DNA of 47,849 nucleotides, from assembly GCA_902616675.1 (NCBI GenBank), contig CACMTV010000006.1, forward strand, positions 1-47,849, read 5' to 3'. Source of the stretch: an uncultured Pelagibacteraceae bacterium (GTDB lineage Bacteria > Pseudomonadota > Alphaproteobacteria > Pelagibacterales > Pelagibacteraceae). A program made the translations under genes and the position numbers. The notes beneath the pieces are model-generated. The model saw only the letters and a list, made by a program, of their open reading frames with translations. It was not told the origin of the DNA and searched no databases. Position 1 is the stretch's first letter. Every line of letters begins with the position of its first letter. Shown in pieces: positions 33,347 through 42,813 of the stretch.

Positions 33347-34337
33347 TATTTATAATATTTTTAATCCTTTTAATCGACATATCTAAATTCTTTTTTGGAA
33401 TAATAAACTCATAATTATTTAATTTTGGTTTAAATTCATGAAAGGCATTTTTATATCTGTAAAAGTCCTTTTTATTTTTGATATCGCAATTAAATAGATC
33501 TAAAACTTTCGTATTTTGTACAGCTGCTATAGAAGTTATCATGCCGTGAAAAGATATAACTAACTTAGCATTGCCAATTAAATTAAAAAAATCTTCTCCT
33601 TTTATATTGGGAAAATGAGTAATATTTTTTGAATTTTTATTTTTCAATATTTTTTTAATTAGACTATTAGTATCTTCATCATTTATGTCATTTGTAATAA
33701 CAATTTTGTGTGTCTTATTCTCCAATTCTTCTATTATTTTAAAAAAATCATTCAGATGCCAGTCCAATGTACTAAATTTATATTTATTAAAATGAATTAA
33801 ATAATATTCCTTTTTAACTTCTCCTAATTCTTTTTTTTTAAAAAAAGCTAAATTATAATTTGTTTTGTTCTCGTTAAGCGTTAAATTCATATGTAGATCA
33901 TTAATTGATTTTCTGATTTTTTTAGTTCCTCTATCATTGACTACAAATCTTTCTAAAAAATTTCTTAAAAATAGTGATGGACGATAATAATTTACGTTAT
34001 TAACGCAAATTCCATAAAATTTTATTCTTTTAAAATAAAAAAACAAAGGTAATAAAAATAAAAAATAACTGGGCTTAAAAATATATGTTTTTTTTATATT
34101 CGTGATCATAAAAAAATATAAGATTTTGAGTTTATCTAAAATATTGGTTTTTTCAGATATTATATGAAACTTAACGTTTTTATTTAAAAACAAAAATTTC
34201 ATTTCTGAATTGTAATGTGATAAAAAAATATTTATTCGCTGGTTCGGGTATCTTGAAATAATATTTTTTATAGAACTTATGCTATGAATTAAATCACCTA
34301 TTTTTTCATTTTTAAAAATAACAATTTGATCATCCAT
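33324..34337 (-). CDS. GT9-like (heptosyltransferase-fold) glycosyltransferase
   Basis: The 337-residue protein has the GT-B pattern of family 9: an N-terminal IVIFKNEKIGDLIHSISSIKNI and a C-terminal NLIGNAKLVISFHGMITSIAAVQNTKVLDLF. The latter matches the usual block with a surface-exposed Gly and conserved small residues. A hydrophobic stretch near residues 90-110 is a likely buried helix, not a signal. It overlaps both neighbouring glycosyltransferase genes and is translated between them. Heptosyl transfer to lipopolysaccharide core is the family theme; the acceptor here is unknown. Confidence 0.75.
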   Translation of the reverse strand: MDDQIVIFKNEKIGDLIHSISSIKNIISRYPNQRINIFLSHYNSEMKFLFLNKNVKFHIISEKTNILDKLKILYFFMITNIKKTYIFKPSYFLFLLPLFFYFKRIKFYGICVNNVNYYRPSLFLRNFLERFVVNDRGTKKIRKSINDLHMNLTLNENKTNYNLAFFKKKELGEVKKEYYLIHFNKYKFSTLDWHLNDFFKIIEELENKTHKIVITNDINDEDTNSLIKKILKNKNSKNITHFPNIKGEDFFNLIGNAKLVISFHGMITSIAAVQNTKVLDLFNCDIKNKKDFYRYKNAFHEFKPKLNNYEFIIPKKNLDMSIKRIKNIINNGRKINY

Positions 34338-36459
34338 TATGCCACAGATATTTCGTTTTATCCTTTAAATCAAAAGTTTTATTTAAGATGAAACTAGCAA
34401 CTAATGTTGAATTAAAAAATTTTAGATATTTTTCTCTGCCTTTTCTTCCAATTTTTTTTCTGATTTTTTCATCTTGGGAAATTTTTGAAATTTTTTCAGA
34501 TAAATCATCTAAATTTTTGTAAAAAACCATTTCATCTTTGTTAAAAAAATCTTGATAACATGTTTTTTCATCAATTAAAGTAACTAAACCATTTCCTATT
34601 ATTTGAGTTATTCTATCACTGCTATAATATTTTATAGGCTCTCCTCTACTTAAATTTAAACCCATTTTTGAATTAGATATCGTTTTAAAATAGTGATCAG
34701 CCCAAATGGGTTGAACGCTATCAATTCCATATATATCGAATTTTACATTTTTGGTTTTATCAATTAATTTTTTAACAAAAGACGCCCTATCATCATATTT
34801 TCCTGTTTTTAAGATTCCTCTATGAACTCCGTGACTCAATGCAAAAAAAACATCCATATTACAATTTTTATTATAGTTCTTTAAAGTTTCGAATGAATTG
34901 TCTGATGGGTTAGGTATAAAATAATTTTGCGTTTTTTTTGATAAAAAATTAAGAACATCGGGACTTGTAGTTAAAAAATTAGCTTCCATAAAATCCGATT
35001 TATCTAAAATACGTTTTTTATTTCTTTCAAAGTCAGGACCATTTTTATTTAAAGGATCAAGAAACCATTGGGACATTTTTAGATTAGGATAATCGTCTTT
35101 GAGTTCACCTAAGGTTTCAGGAGAAACAAGGTCCGCATGTCCAAATATAATTAAATCTGGTTTAAAATTGTAACAAGTCTTTTTTAATTTATTATTCAAA
35201 TTTTTAGAACCAGATAAATCACTGTAATTTTTATAATATTTTTGAATGTCTCTATCACTGAATTCTAAGATACTATGACCTAGTCTAATTAAACCATTAT
35301 TTAATCTTCGGCCAGTATTAAAAAATAACCTACCATCATGTCTTTCATTAAAATTAGTGACGTGTAAAATCCTTAAAGAAATATTTTTTCTTACATTAAA
35401 TAATTTAGAAAATTTAAATTTTTCATCTCGGTAATTATCTATTATTGAAGAAACATATTTATGATTAAGATAGAAATTATTTATAGATTTTTTTTGTAGA
35501 TCTAACCTTTTGTTTTTATTTTTTATTAAAAAATCAATACTTTTATATAATGATTTAACATTTAAATTCTTTAAAATAATTCCATTTGTAATAGTTTCAG
35601 GTAACCCTCCCCTATTACTTATTATAACCGCGCATCCTGCTGAAGATGCCTCTAAACTTGTTCTGCCAAATGGCTCTTCCCATCTTGAGCACACTATTGC
35701 TATACTTGTCTTTTTGTAAATTTCTATAACCTTTTTATGAGAAATAAATCCGAAATTTTTAAGATTTTTATGTTTAAATTCAATTTTATCTCTTTGCTCA
35801 TCACCAACGACATTTGCTGACCAATCGCTATATTTATCAAGGATCTGAATTACAGCTTTTCCAAATATATCGTACCCCTTTGATTTGTTTAATTTTCCAA
35901 CAAAAGTTATGTGCTTATTTTTTTTCTTAATATTTACTTTTAGTTTTTGTGCAGATTGAAAAACAACTAGTAACTTTTCGCTATTTACAAATTTATCATG
36001 CATTCCCTCTAAAAATCTTTTCTTAGACCAATTACTGTTAAAAATTATCTTATAACAATGTTTTAAAAGATATTTTCTTTCGTTTATAGATTTTGATCCT
36101 GTCATAGTTAATGGATCATTATGAAAATATAATACAAGATTTTTTTTCCCTAAAGATTTTATAATTGATGATAAATAATTTGGTCTATTATGGACTTCTA
36201 TAATATCTGAAGGTTTTTCTTTCTCTATTTTAATAAACTTTTCAACATATTGTTTGCTTTTACTTTGAAATTTAAAGTTAGAGAGATTAATATTAAAATA
36301 ACGTATCGGAAAAATTTTTTTATATTCTGTATTTCCATAAACAATTATATTTTTTTTATATTTACTTATAATTGATGTATCTTTAACAAACAGAGAGACA
36401 GCACCTGGGTAAATTGGTGAAAAATTTTCTTTGTAGGGTAATAAAATTGAAATTTTCAT
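34330..36459 (-). CDS. Two-domain glycosyltransferase (GT4 plus CgeB-like)
   Basis: The 709-residue protein appears to join two GT-B units. Residues 1-345 contain a GT4 pattern: FVGKLNKSKGYDIF and CSRWEEPFGRTSLEASSAGCAVIISNRGGLPE, with the EPFG catalytic motif. Residues about 365-709 resemble CgeB/GT1-type proteins, with HGVHRGILKTGKYDDRASFV, LNLSRGEPIKYYSSDRITQIIGNGL and a C-terminal helix. It starts 4 bases inside the GIY-YIG gene end (ATGA) and overlaps the GT9-like gene by 8 bases. Both domains may transfer successive sugars of one glycan. Confidence 0.8.
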   Translation of the reverse strand: MKISILLPYKENFSPIYPGAVSLFVKDTSIISKYKKNIIVYGNTEYKKIFPIRYFNINLSNFKFQSKSKQYVEKFIKIEKEKPSDIIEVHNRPNYLSSIIKSLGKKNLVLYFHNDPLTMTGSKSINERKYLLKHCYKIIFNSNWSKKRFLEGMHDKFVNSEKLLVVFQSAQKLKVNIKKKNKHITFVGKLNKSKGYDIFGKAVIQILDKYSDWSANVVGDEQRDKIEFKHKNLKNFGFISHKKVIEIYKKTSIAIVCSRWEEPFGRTSLEASSAGCAVIISNRGGLPETITNGIILKNLNVKSLYKSIDFLIKNKNKRLDLQKKSINNFYLNHKYVSSIIDNYRDEKFKFSKLFNVRKNISLRILHVTNFNERHDGRLFFNTGRRLNNGLIRLGHSILEFSDRDIQKYYKNYSDLSGSKNLNNKLKKTCYNFKPDLIIFGHADLVSPETLGELKDDYPNLKMSQWFLDPLNKNGPDFERNKKRILDKSDFMEANFLTTSPDVLNFLSKKTQNYFIPNPSDNSFETLKNYNKNCNMDVFFALSHGVHRGILKTGKYDDRASFVKKLIDKTKNVKFDIYGIDSVQPIWADHYFKTISNSKMGLNLSRGEPIKYYSSDRITQIIGNGLVTLIDEKTCYQDFFNKDEMVFYKNLDDLSEKISKISQDEKIRKKIGRKGREKYLKFFNSTLVASFILNKTFDLKDKTKYLWHNG

Positions 36460-36704
36460 TTATTATTTGCTTTAATCAAATTTCTTAATTTCCTATTATT
36501 CTTTATATAATATTCTCTCGAAATTGCTTGATTTTTTGTTGTAAGTTTTTCTTTATAAATTAGCCTCCATTGACGTCCTCTTGTGAATTTAGCTCCTTTA
36601 CCCGTATTATGTAGTTTGATTCTATTTGTCAGATTCTTTGTATAACCTACATAAGTCGCAGGTTTTCTACTTATTGATTTGAGCATATAAACATAGTAGC
36701 TCAT
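36456..36704 (-). CDS. Small GIY-YIG nuclease-domain protein
   Basis: The 82-residue protein is a bare GIY-YIG domain of the YhbQ/SLX1-like type: YYVYMLKSISRKPATYVGYTKNLTNRIKLHN, then the conserved Arg and the Glu in AISREYYIK. Such proteins are proposed to act on branched or damaged DNA. It sits upstream of the glycosyltransferase genes with a 4-base overlap and is 8 bases after the aldehyde dehydrogenase gene. No link to the sugar genes is evident. Confidence 0.87.
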   Translation of the reverse strand: MSYYVYMLKSISRKPATYVGYTKNLTNRIKLHNTGKGAKFTRGRQWRLIYKEKLTTKNQAISREYYIKNNRKLRNLIKANNK

Positions 36705-36712
36705 TATAATTA

Positions 36713-38152
36713 TTATTTAATACCTAAATGCGTATATTTTATGTTTAAATAATCTTTAATTGCCATGGAGCCGCCCTCTCTGCCGTATCCAGTTTGTTTA
36801 ATTCCTCCAAATGGAGCCTCGGGCAAAGCAACAACACCAGTATTCACTGCAACTGTTCCGGTTTCCATAAGTTCGGAAGCCTTATGAGCCTTCTCTAAAT
36901 CATTTGTGTAAATATAACTAGCTAATCCAAGGTCATTGTTATTTGCTCTTTTTATTACATCATCAAAATCTTTAAATTGTAAAATTGGTATTAAAGGACC
37001 AAAAGGCTCAGTTTTCATTATAGTAAAATTATCAAATACATTATCAAAAACAGTTGGTTCATAGAAAAAACCTTTATTGAAACCTGATGGTCTTTTTCCA
37101 CCACATAAAACTTTTGCTCCTTCTTTTTTTGTAACTTCAACAAGATCTTCAATTTCATTAAGTCTTTTCTTTGTGGTTAAAGGTCCAAGCGCAACATTAT
37201 TATCCATGCCATTTCCAATTTTTAATTTTTTTGATTTTTCAACAATCAATTTAGTGAAGTCATTTTTTTTGCTTTCATGAATGTAAAAACGACTTGGTGA
37301 TATACAAACTTGACCATTATTTCTGAACTTAGCAAATATTGCTATATCAGTAACTTTTTCTATATCTGCATCTTCGAAAACTATAAACGGAGAGTGGCCA
37401 CTTAACTCCATTGTTACTCTTTGAACTTTTTCTGCCGCTTTTTTTAAAATAATTTTTCCCACTCTTGTCGATCCGGTGATCGAAACTTTTTTTATTATAT
37501 CAGAAGATAAGAGATTATCAGATATAAACGATGGATCTCCTGATAATAAATTTACCACACCCGGCGGTACACCAGCTTCATTACAAATATTTACTAATTC
37601 CATAACTGATCCAGGTGTAATAATATCAGGCTTAACTATAACTGAACATCCTGCAGATAAAGCTGTAGATATTTTTCTTGCAGCTAGTGTTATAGGAAAG
37701 TTCCAAGGGACCAAAGCTGCTACGACACCGACTGGTTGATAATAGACATGTATTCTTGTTTCAGGAAGTCTGCCTTGTAAAGTTTCACCATATATTCTTT
37801 TTGCTTCTTCAGAACTCCATTCAAAAATATCAGCTGCACCAGATGCTTCACCCAAGCTTTCTTTTAATGGTTTGCCGACCTCTAATGTTAACCATTTAGC
37901 AAGTATATCCTTTTTTTTCCTAATAATTTCTGAAATGTTTCTTATAATTTTTGATCTTTCCCATGGTGAAGTATTTTTCCAAACATCAAAACCTTTTTGA
38001 GCTGACTCAAGTGCTAGTTCAATATCTTTTTTATTTGCTTTTGAAGCTTTTCCTAAAAGTTCCTCATTAGCTGGATTTAAAACTTCATAAGTTTCACCCC
38101 CAGATGATTTTACCCATTTACCGTTTATGAATTGTCCAAACTTTTCGTACAT
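36713..38152 (-). CDS. NAD(P)-dependent aldehyde dehydrogenase, succinate-semialdehyde dehydrogenase-like
   Basis: The 479-residue enzyme oxidises an aldehyde to the acid. Catalytic and binding residues are in place: Asn151 in PWNFP, Lys174 in VKPD, Glu249 in MELSGHSP and nucleophile Cys283 in NNGQVCISP. The motif MELSGHSP is a small departure from the common MELGGxxP. The closest classes by pattern are succinate-semialdehyde and ketoglutarate-semialdehyde dehydrogenases, but the substrate is uncertain. It begins 36 bases after tRNA-Glu on the same strand and ends 8 bases before the GIY-YIG gene. Confidence 0.87.
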   Translation of the reverse strand: MYEKFGQFINGKWVKSSGGETYEVLNPANEELLGKASKANKKDIELALESAQKGFDVWKNTSPWERSKIIRNISEIIRKKKDILAKWLTLEVGKPLKESLGEASGAADIFEWSSEEAKRIYGETLQGRLPETRIHVYYQPVGVVAALVPWNFPITLAARKISTALSAGCSVIVKPDIITPGSVMELVNICNEAGVPPGVVNLLSGDPSFISDNLLSSDIIKKVSITGSTRVGKIILKKAAEKVQRVTMELSGHSPFIVFEDADIEKVTDIAIFAKFRNNGQVCISPSRFYIHESKKNDFTKLIVEKSKKLKIGNGMDNNVALGPLTTKKRLNEIEDLVEVTKKEGAKVLCGGKRPSGFNKGFFYEPTVFDNVFDNFTIMKTEPFGPLIPILQFKDFDDVIKRANNNDLGLASYIYTNDLEKAHKASELMETGTVAVNTGVVALPEAPFGGIKQTGYGREGGSMAIKDYLNIKYTHLGIK

Positions 38153-38188
38153 TTTATAAGACTATATTAAATTTTTGTATTTTCAATA

Positions 38189-38263
38189 TGGCGGTCCCAA
38201 GGGGAATCGAACCCCTCTTTCATGGATGAAAACCATGTGTCCTAACCGATAGACGATGGGACC
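38189..38263 (-). tRNA. tRNA-Glu (anticodon TTC)
   Basis: On the minus strand this 75-nt cloverleaf has acceptor GGTCCCA/TGGGACC, discriminator G and encoded CCA. The anticodon stem CATGG/CCATG encloses TTTTCAT with anticodon TTC. The T-arm has GGTTCGATTCC. Its first base is the last base of the recJ stop codon TAG. Confidence 0.96.
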
Positions 38264-40026
38264 TATATTTTGTGAGTCTTATTAACAGAAATATCATCGA
38301 TAATAAACTCTACATTTTTTTCACCTTTCCACTCGTTCAAACTCAATTTTCCAACAATGTCGAAGATATTAGTCCTATTGTTTAGCAAAAATTGACCTAG
38401 ATCTGTTTCAATAGCATTGAAAGTTATAGTTTTTATATTTGATCCATCTTTTGTCAATAAAATTGATTTTATGTGTTTTTCACCTACTACCATGGACTTT
38501 ATTACTTTAGTTCCCTCAAGTAAAAATTTAGGTTCGGGATTACCTGAGCCAAAAGGAGCCAATATCTCAATTTTTTTGTAAAATTCCAAATTAAGTGCAG
38601 ATGCGGAAATTGAACTATCTAAATAAAGACAATTTTTTTTAAAGTTCACGTTATTTTTTTTATTAAATTTTTTTATTATAAATTCTTTAAATTTTTCTAT
38701 TTTTTCAACCTCTATTGAAAAACCTCCAGCCATCTTATGACCTCCACCTTTAATTAAAATTTTGTTTTGCAATGCTGATAATATTGCTTCACCTATATCA
38801 AAACCCACAATTGATCTAGCAGATGCTTTTCCCATTTTGTTATTTAATGAAATTATAATTGTAGGTTTGTTAAATTTATCTTTTATCCTAGATGCAATAA
38901 TTCCAATCACACCTTCATGCCAATCATCTCCATATAAAACTAACACAGGATCATTTATACTTTTATTGACTGTATTTAAGGCAACATTTAGAAGATCTTT
39001 TTCTAATTTTTTTCTTTCAGAATTATACTTTTCTAATTCATTAGCAATTTGAAAACTTTCTTTTGGACTGTTATTAAGCAATAGTTTTGCTCCATGAGAA
39101 CATTTTCCAACTCTTCCCCCTGCATTTATTCGTGGTCCAATCACATAACCTAAATGATATGTTGATGTTTTATTTTCAATTTTACAAACATCCATTAGGG
39201 TTTTTAAACCCAGGTTTTTTTTCAAATTTATTATTTTTAAACCCTGCTTTACTATAGCTCTATTTAATCCAATTAATGGTACTACATCACAAATAGTACC
39301 AAGTGATACTAGATCTAAAAAATTGATCAAATCAGGCTCGTAGATTTTTTTTTTTGTAAACCAGTGAGATTTTCTTAAAAGTGTATTAAGAGAAATTAAA
39401 GTCATGAAACAGACACCTGCTGCACATAAATATTTTAAATTTGAATTATCATCAATTCTATTTGGATTAATTATTGAAAAAGCATTTGGAAGATTAATTT
39501 CAGATTGATGATGATCTAATACTATTACATCTATTTTTTTAGAATTAGCAAAGTCTATAGCATCAAATGACATGGTGCCACAATCAACTGTTATAATTAA
39601 ATTAACATTTTTATCGATTAATTTTTGAAAACTTTTTACTGAGGGTCCATATCCTTCAGATTTTCTATCAGGAATATAAATCTCAAAATCCTGTTGAATT
39701 AATTTAAAATAATTTCCTAGTAAGGCTGTGGAGCTTGCGCCATCAACATCATAGTCACCAAAAATACCAATTTTTTCTTTTCTATTAATAGCTTTAAGTA
39801 TTCTTTGACTCGCTTTATCCATATCTCTTAGACAATTAGGATTTGGTACTAAATTTTTTATAGAAGGTTTTAAAAATGAATCTATGTATTCTTTATCAAC
39901 ATTTCTTATTGATAATAATCTTGCTGTAATTTCGTCTAAAAAATAATTTTCTTTTAAAAAATTAACATAAGAACTATCAAACTTTTTATATATCCATTGT
40001 TTTCCTGAAATAGATAAAGATTCCAT
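38263..40026 (-). CDS. recJ: Single-stranded-DNA-specific exonuclease RecJ
   Basis: RecJ degrades single-stranded DNA 5'-3' in recombination and mismatch repair. The 587-residue protein has the DHH phosphoesterase motifs: IGIFGDYDVDGASSTALL, ITVDCGTMS, VIVLDHHQ and INPNRID. The DHHA1 motif follows as LIKGGGHKMAGGFSIE, and then a C-terminal OB part. The length is normal. Its TAG stop shares the final G with the first base of tRNA-Glu. It overlaps the upstream glpX stop by one base. Confidence 0.96.
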   Translation of the reverse strand: MESLSISGKQWIYKKFDSSYVNFLKENYFLDEITARLLSIRNVDKEYIDSFLKPSIKNLVPNPNCLRDMDKASQRILKAINRKEKIGIFGDYDVDGASSTALLGNYFKLIQQDFEIYIPDRKSEGYGPSVKSFQKLIDKNVNLIITVDCGTMSFDAIDFANSKKIDVIVLDHHQSEINLPNAFSIINPNRIDDNSNLKYLCAAGVCFMTLISLNTLLRKSHWFTKKKIYEPDLINFLDLVSLGTICDVVPLIGLNRAIVKQGLKIINLKKNLGLKTLMDVCKIENKTSTYHLGYVIGPRINAGGRVGKCSHGAKLLLNNSPKESFQIANELEKYNSERKKLEKDLLNVALNTVNKSINDPVLVLYGDDWHEGVIGIIASRIKDKFNKPTIIISLNNKMGKASARSIVGFDIGEAILSALQNKILIKGGGHKMAGGFSIEVEKIEKFKEFIIKKFNKKNNVNFKKNCLYLDSSISASALNLEFYKKIEILAPFGSGNPEPKFLLEGTKVIKSMVVGEKHIKSILLTKDGSNIKTITFNAIETDLGQFLLNNRTNIFDIVGKLSLNEWKGEKNVEFIIDDISVNKTHKI

Positions 40027-40967
40027 TATTTTAAATGATAATTTTTTACTTTTTTAAATATTTTTAATTCTTTATGTAAGGCAAAAGTTGAAACTTCATA
40101 TTTATTTCCTAAGTCTTTTATGCCATCAACAATTTCACCGTTTGTAATAGCTGAAGCAAAAAACATCACATCACCTTTTATCATATCTTCAATATTATAT
40201 TTTTTCTTAATATCTTTAATACCAAGTTTCAAAACTCTTTTTTTTTGTTCATTGTCTAAAACTAATCTAGTTTGTATTTGACCTCCCAAACAAGAGAGAG
40301 CTGCCGCAGCTAAAACACCCTCTGGACCACCACCTATTCCGAGATATATATCAATATTTGTGTCAGGATCTACTACTGAAATCGCACCTGAAACATCACC
40401 ATCAGAAATAAATTTAATTTTAACATTTAGTTTTTCTAAACTTTTAACAATCTTGTCATGCCTTGGCCTTTTTAGTATACAAGCGGTAATCTCTTTTATA
40501 TCCTTTTTTTTTGCCTCAGATAATAATTTGATATTTTTCTCCACGCTAAAATCTAAATCTAACAAATTTTTTGGAAGATTTTTTCCAATAGCTATTTTTT
40601 CCATATAAGTATCAGGTGCAGAAAAAAGATTCCCTTTTTCAGATACTGCTAACATCGAAAATGCATTTGGTAAATTTTTTGCAACAAAGTTAGTTCCTTC
40701 AAGTGGGTCCAATGCTATATCAAGTTGTTGACCATTTTTTTTTCCAACTTTTTCACCAATGTATAACATTGGCGCTTCGTCCATTTCTCCCTCGCCTATT
40801 ACTACTTCGCCCATCATATCTATAGAATTTAGCTCATTTCTCATCATATCTACTGATCCTTGATCTGCGGCGTTCTTATCACCTTTACCAATAAAAGGAT
40901 AAGCACCTATAGCTGCTTTCTCGGTTGATCTTATGAACTTTTCAAAATAATTTTTATCTATAGACAT
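40026..40967 (-). CDS. glpX: Class II fructose-1,6-bisphosphatase
   Basis: GlpX removes the 1-phosphate of fructose 1,6-bisphosphate in gluconeogenesis. The 313-residue sequence shows GDKNAADQGSVDMMR, VIGEGEMDEAPMLYIGE, and DPLEGTNFVAKNLPNAFS, the metal- and substrate-binding blocks of the class II enzyme. The later GGGPEGVLAAAALSCLGG is also typical. It lies between hom and recJ with one-base overlaps on both sides. The hom-glpX-recJ order is common in alphaproteobacteria, so this is a core operon. Confidence 0.95.
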   Translation of the reverse strand: MSIDKNYFEKFIRSTEKAAIGAYPFIGKGDKNAADQGSVDMMRNELNSIDMMGEVVIGEGEMDEAPMLYIGEKVGKKNGQQLDIALDPLEGTNFVAKNLPNAFSMLAVSEKGNLFSAPDTYMEKIAIGKNLPKNLLDLDFSVEKNIKLLSEAKKKDIKEITACILKRPRHDKIVKSLEKLNVKIKFISDGDVSGAISVVDPDTNIDIYLGIGGGPEGVLAAAALSCLGGQIQTRLVLDNEQKKRVLKLGIKDIKKKYNIEDMIKGDVMFFASAITNGEIVDGIKDLGNKYEVSTFALHKELKIFKKVKNYHLK

Positions 40968-42262
40968 TAGCCATTTTCTATTCTCAATAATTTTGGTTTT
41001 TGAATTATATAAGACTTTTTGGCTAAAGTTTTCAATGTTTTTTGAATATTATTATCTTTTGATCTGTGAGTAATTATCACAATAGATGAACTTTTTTTAT
41101 TTTTATTAGGACTTTGTAAAACTCTTTTTATAGAAACTTTATTATTAGAAAATATTTTAGTTACGTCAGATAAAACACCGTATTTATCTTTTACGTTAAT
41201 CCTTATGTAAGATGAAAAATACAAATCCCCAATATTACCACTAGGGAAATTTTTCCTTTTGTTGTTCGAAATCGCAAATGGAAATTTAATGTTTCCTCTT
41301 AAAATAGAAGAAATATCAGATACTAATGCTGAGGTTGTGGCAGCAGGACCTGCTCCATCACCTTGAATAATATTTTTTCCTATTGGTTTTCCATCAACTA
41401 TAACTGCGTTTAGGACACCATTAACACTGGCTATGTAAGAAGATTTTTTAACCAAAGTTGGATGAACTCTTTGATAAATTTTATTGTTTAAAATTTCCGA
41501 AAAACCCATTAATTTAATTTTATATCCTAATTTATTCGAATTATTAATATCTTCTTCGTCTATGTCTTTTATGCCTTCAACATGTATGTTCTTGTTAATA
41601 AAAGAGTTAAAACTTAAACAAGATAATATTTTAACCTTGGATGCTACGTCATCACCATTTATATCAGATGCAGGATTTGATTCTGCATAACCAAATTTTA
41701 TAGCCTTTTTAATAGTCTCATTAAATGAAGTTTTGTTAATATCCATAGATGATAAAACATAATTAGAAGTCCCATTAAAAATTCCATAAATACGATTTAT
41801 TTTATTTGCAATTAATCCCTCTTTTATTGATCTAATAATTGGTACACCTCCACATACGGAAGCCTCAAATTCTAAATTAACCTTATTCTTTTCTGCTATT
41901 TTAGATAATTTGTCACCATATTTTGAAATTAAAGCTTTATTTGCTGTTACAACATGTTTTTTTTTATTTAGAGCACCAAAAACTAATTTTTTAGCAGCAC
42001 CTTCCGCACCACCAATTAACTCAATAACGATATCAACATTTTCTTTTTTTAGAATATCATTGTAGTTTTTAATCCATTGTTTTTTTTTAATTCTTATATT
42101 TCTTTTTTTATTTCTATTTTTAGCTGATACATATAATAGTTTAAAATTTGCGTTATTCTTATTAGATAAGTTATTTTTATTATTATTTAAAAAATTGAAT
42201 AAATAAGAACCAATATTACCTAGACCTACAATTGCTATATTATAAACTTTTTTTTTTTTCAT
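40967..42262 (-). CDS. hom: Homoserine dehydrogenase
   Basis: The enzyme reduces aspartate semialdehyde to homoserine for threonine and methionine synthesis. The NAD(P)-binding motif GLGNIGSYLF is at residues 13-22, then VTANKALIS, the catalytic block GIFNGTSNYVLSSM and DINGDDVASKVKIL. A C-terminal ACT domain (residues about 345-425, YIRINVKDKYGVLSDVTKIF) gives regulation by an amino acid, usually threonine. The length of 431 residues is normal. It lies 2 bases after a small lipoprotein gene and overlaps glpX by one base. Confidence 0.95.
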   Translation of the reverse strand: MKKKKVYNIAIVGLGNIGSYLFNFLNNNKNNLSNKNNANFKLLYVSAKNRNKKRNIRIKKKQWIKNYNDILKKENVDIVIELIGGAEGAAKKLVFGALNKKKHVVTANKALISKYGDKLSKIAEKNKVNLEFEASVCGGVPIIRSIKEGLIANKINRIYGIFNGTSNYVLSSMDINKTSFNETIKKAIKFGYAESNPASDINGDDVASKVKILSCLSFNSFINKNIHVEGIKDIDEEDINNSNKLGYKIKLMGFSEILNNKIYQRVHPTLVKKSSYIASVNGVLNAVIVDGKPIGKNIIQGDGAGPAATTSALVSDISSILRGNIKFPFAISNNKRKNFPSGNIGDLYFSSYIRINVKDKYGVLSDVTKIFSNNKVSIKRVLQSPNKNKKSSSIVIITHRSKDNNIQKTLKTLAKKSYIIQKPKLLRIENG

Positions 42263-42264
42263 AA

Positions 42265-42813
42265 TTACTCTCGTAATGAGATATTGGGAAATTCTTTTTC
42301 ATTACTTATTTTTATTAAATAATTTGCAATAGAATCAATATCACATTTTTTAACTTTAAGGCAAATATCAATTGAATTATTATTTGAATTATTAGAAATA
42401 ATTTGATTTTTTGTTTTATTTAACTTCGACTGATTATTTTCTATATCTTTGGTTCCTAATTGAGTGTTGTTTTTACTTTTTTCGGCAATTTTTTTCGATT
42501 TAGATTTATTTTTTTTGGCTATTTCGACTTTTTTTTCTTTTATCTCTTCTTTTGATAATTTTTTCACCATTTTATTATTTTTGTTTTTAAATACTTTAAT
42601 ATTTGGAGATCCATCTTTAGTATTAATTTCTACCAAATCAAAACTTGTTTTCTTATCCTTAGAAAGAATCTGCACTTCAATTGATAAATTTTCTTCAAAA
42701 TATTGCTTAGCCTCAGCTTTATTAATGCATTTATGATCACCGCAAATAAGTATAGTTTTTTGTTTTGTACAAGAGGTTATCAATAATAGAAAAAAAAATA
42801 TAATAAATTTCAT
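42265..42813 (-). CDS. Lysine- and asparagine-rich lipoprotein of unknown function
   Basis: The 182-residue protein has a lipoprotein leader, FFFLLLITSC with Cys15, so it is lipid-anchored. After it comes ILICGDHKCINKAEAKQYF, a short conserved-looking block with two cysteines. A low-complexity Lys/Ser/Asn linker spans about residues 80-145, and the tail holds CLKVKKCDIDSIANYLIKIS. I do not recognise a family. Repeated CxxxxC-like spacing (CGDHKC and CLKVKKC) suggests disulfides in the periplasm. It overlaps argC by 4 bases and hom follows 2 bases later, so it is expressed with amino-acid synthesis genes. Confidence 0.75.
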   Translation of the reverse strand: MKFIIFFFLLLITSCTKQKTILICGDHKCINKAEAKQYFEENLSIEVQILSKDKKTSFDLVEINTKDGSPNIKVFKNKNNKMVKKLSKEEIKEKKVEIAKKNKSKSKKIAEKSKNNTQLGTKDIENNQSKLNKTKNQIISNNSNNNSIDICLKVKKCDIDSIANYLIKISNEKEFPNISLRE

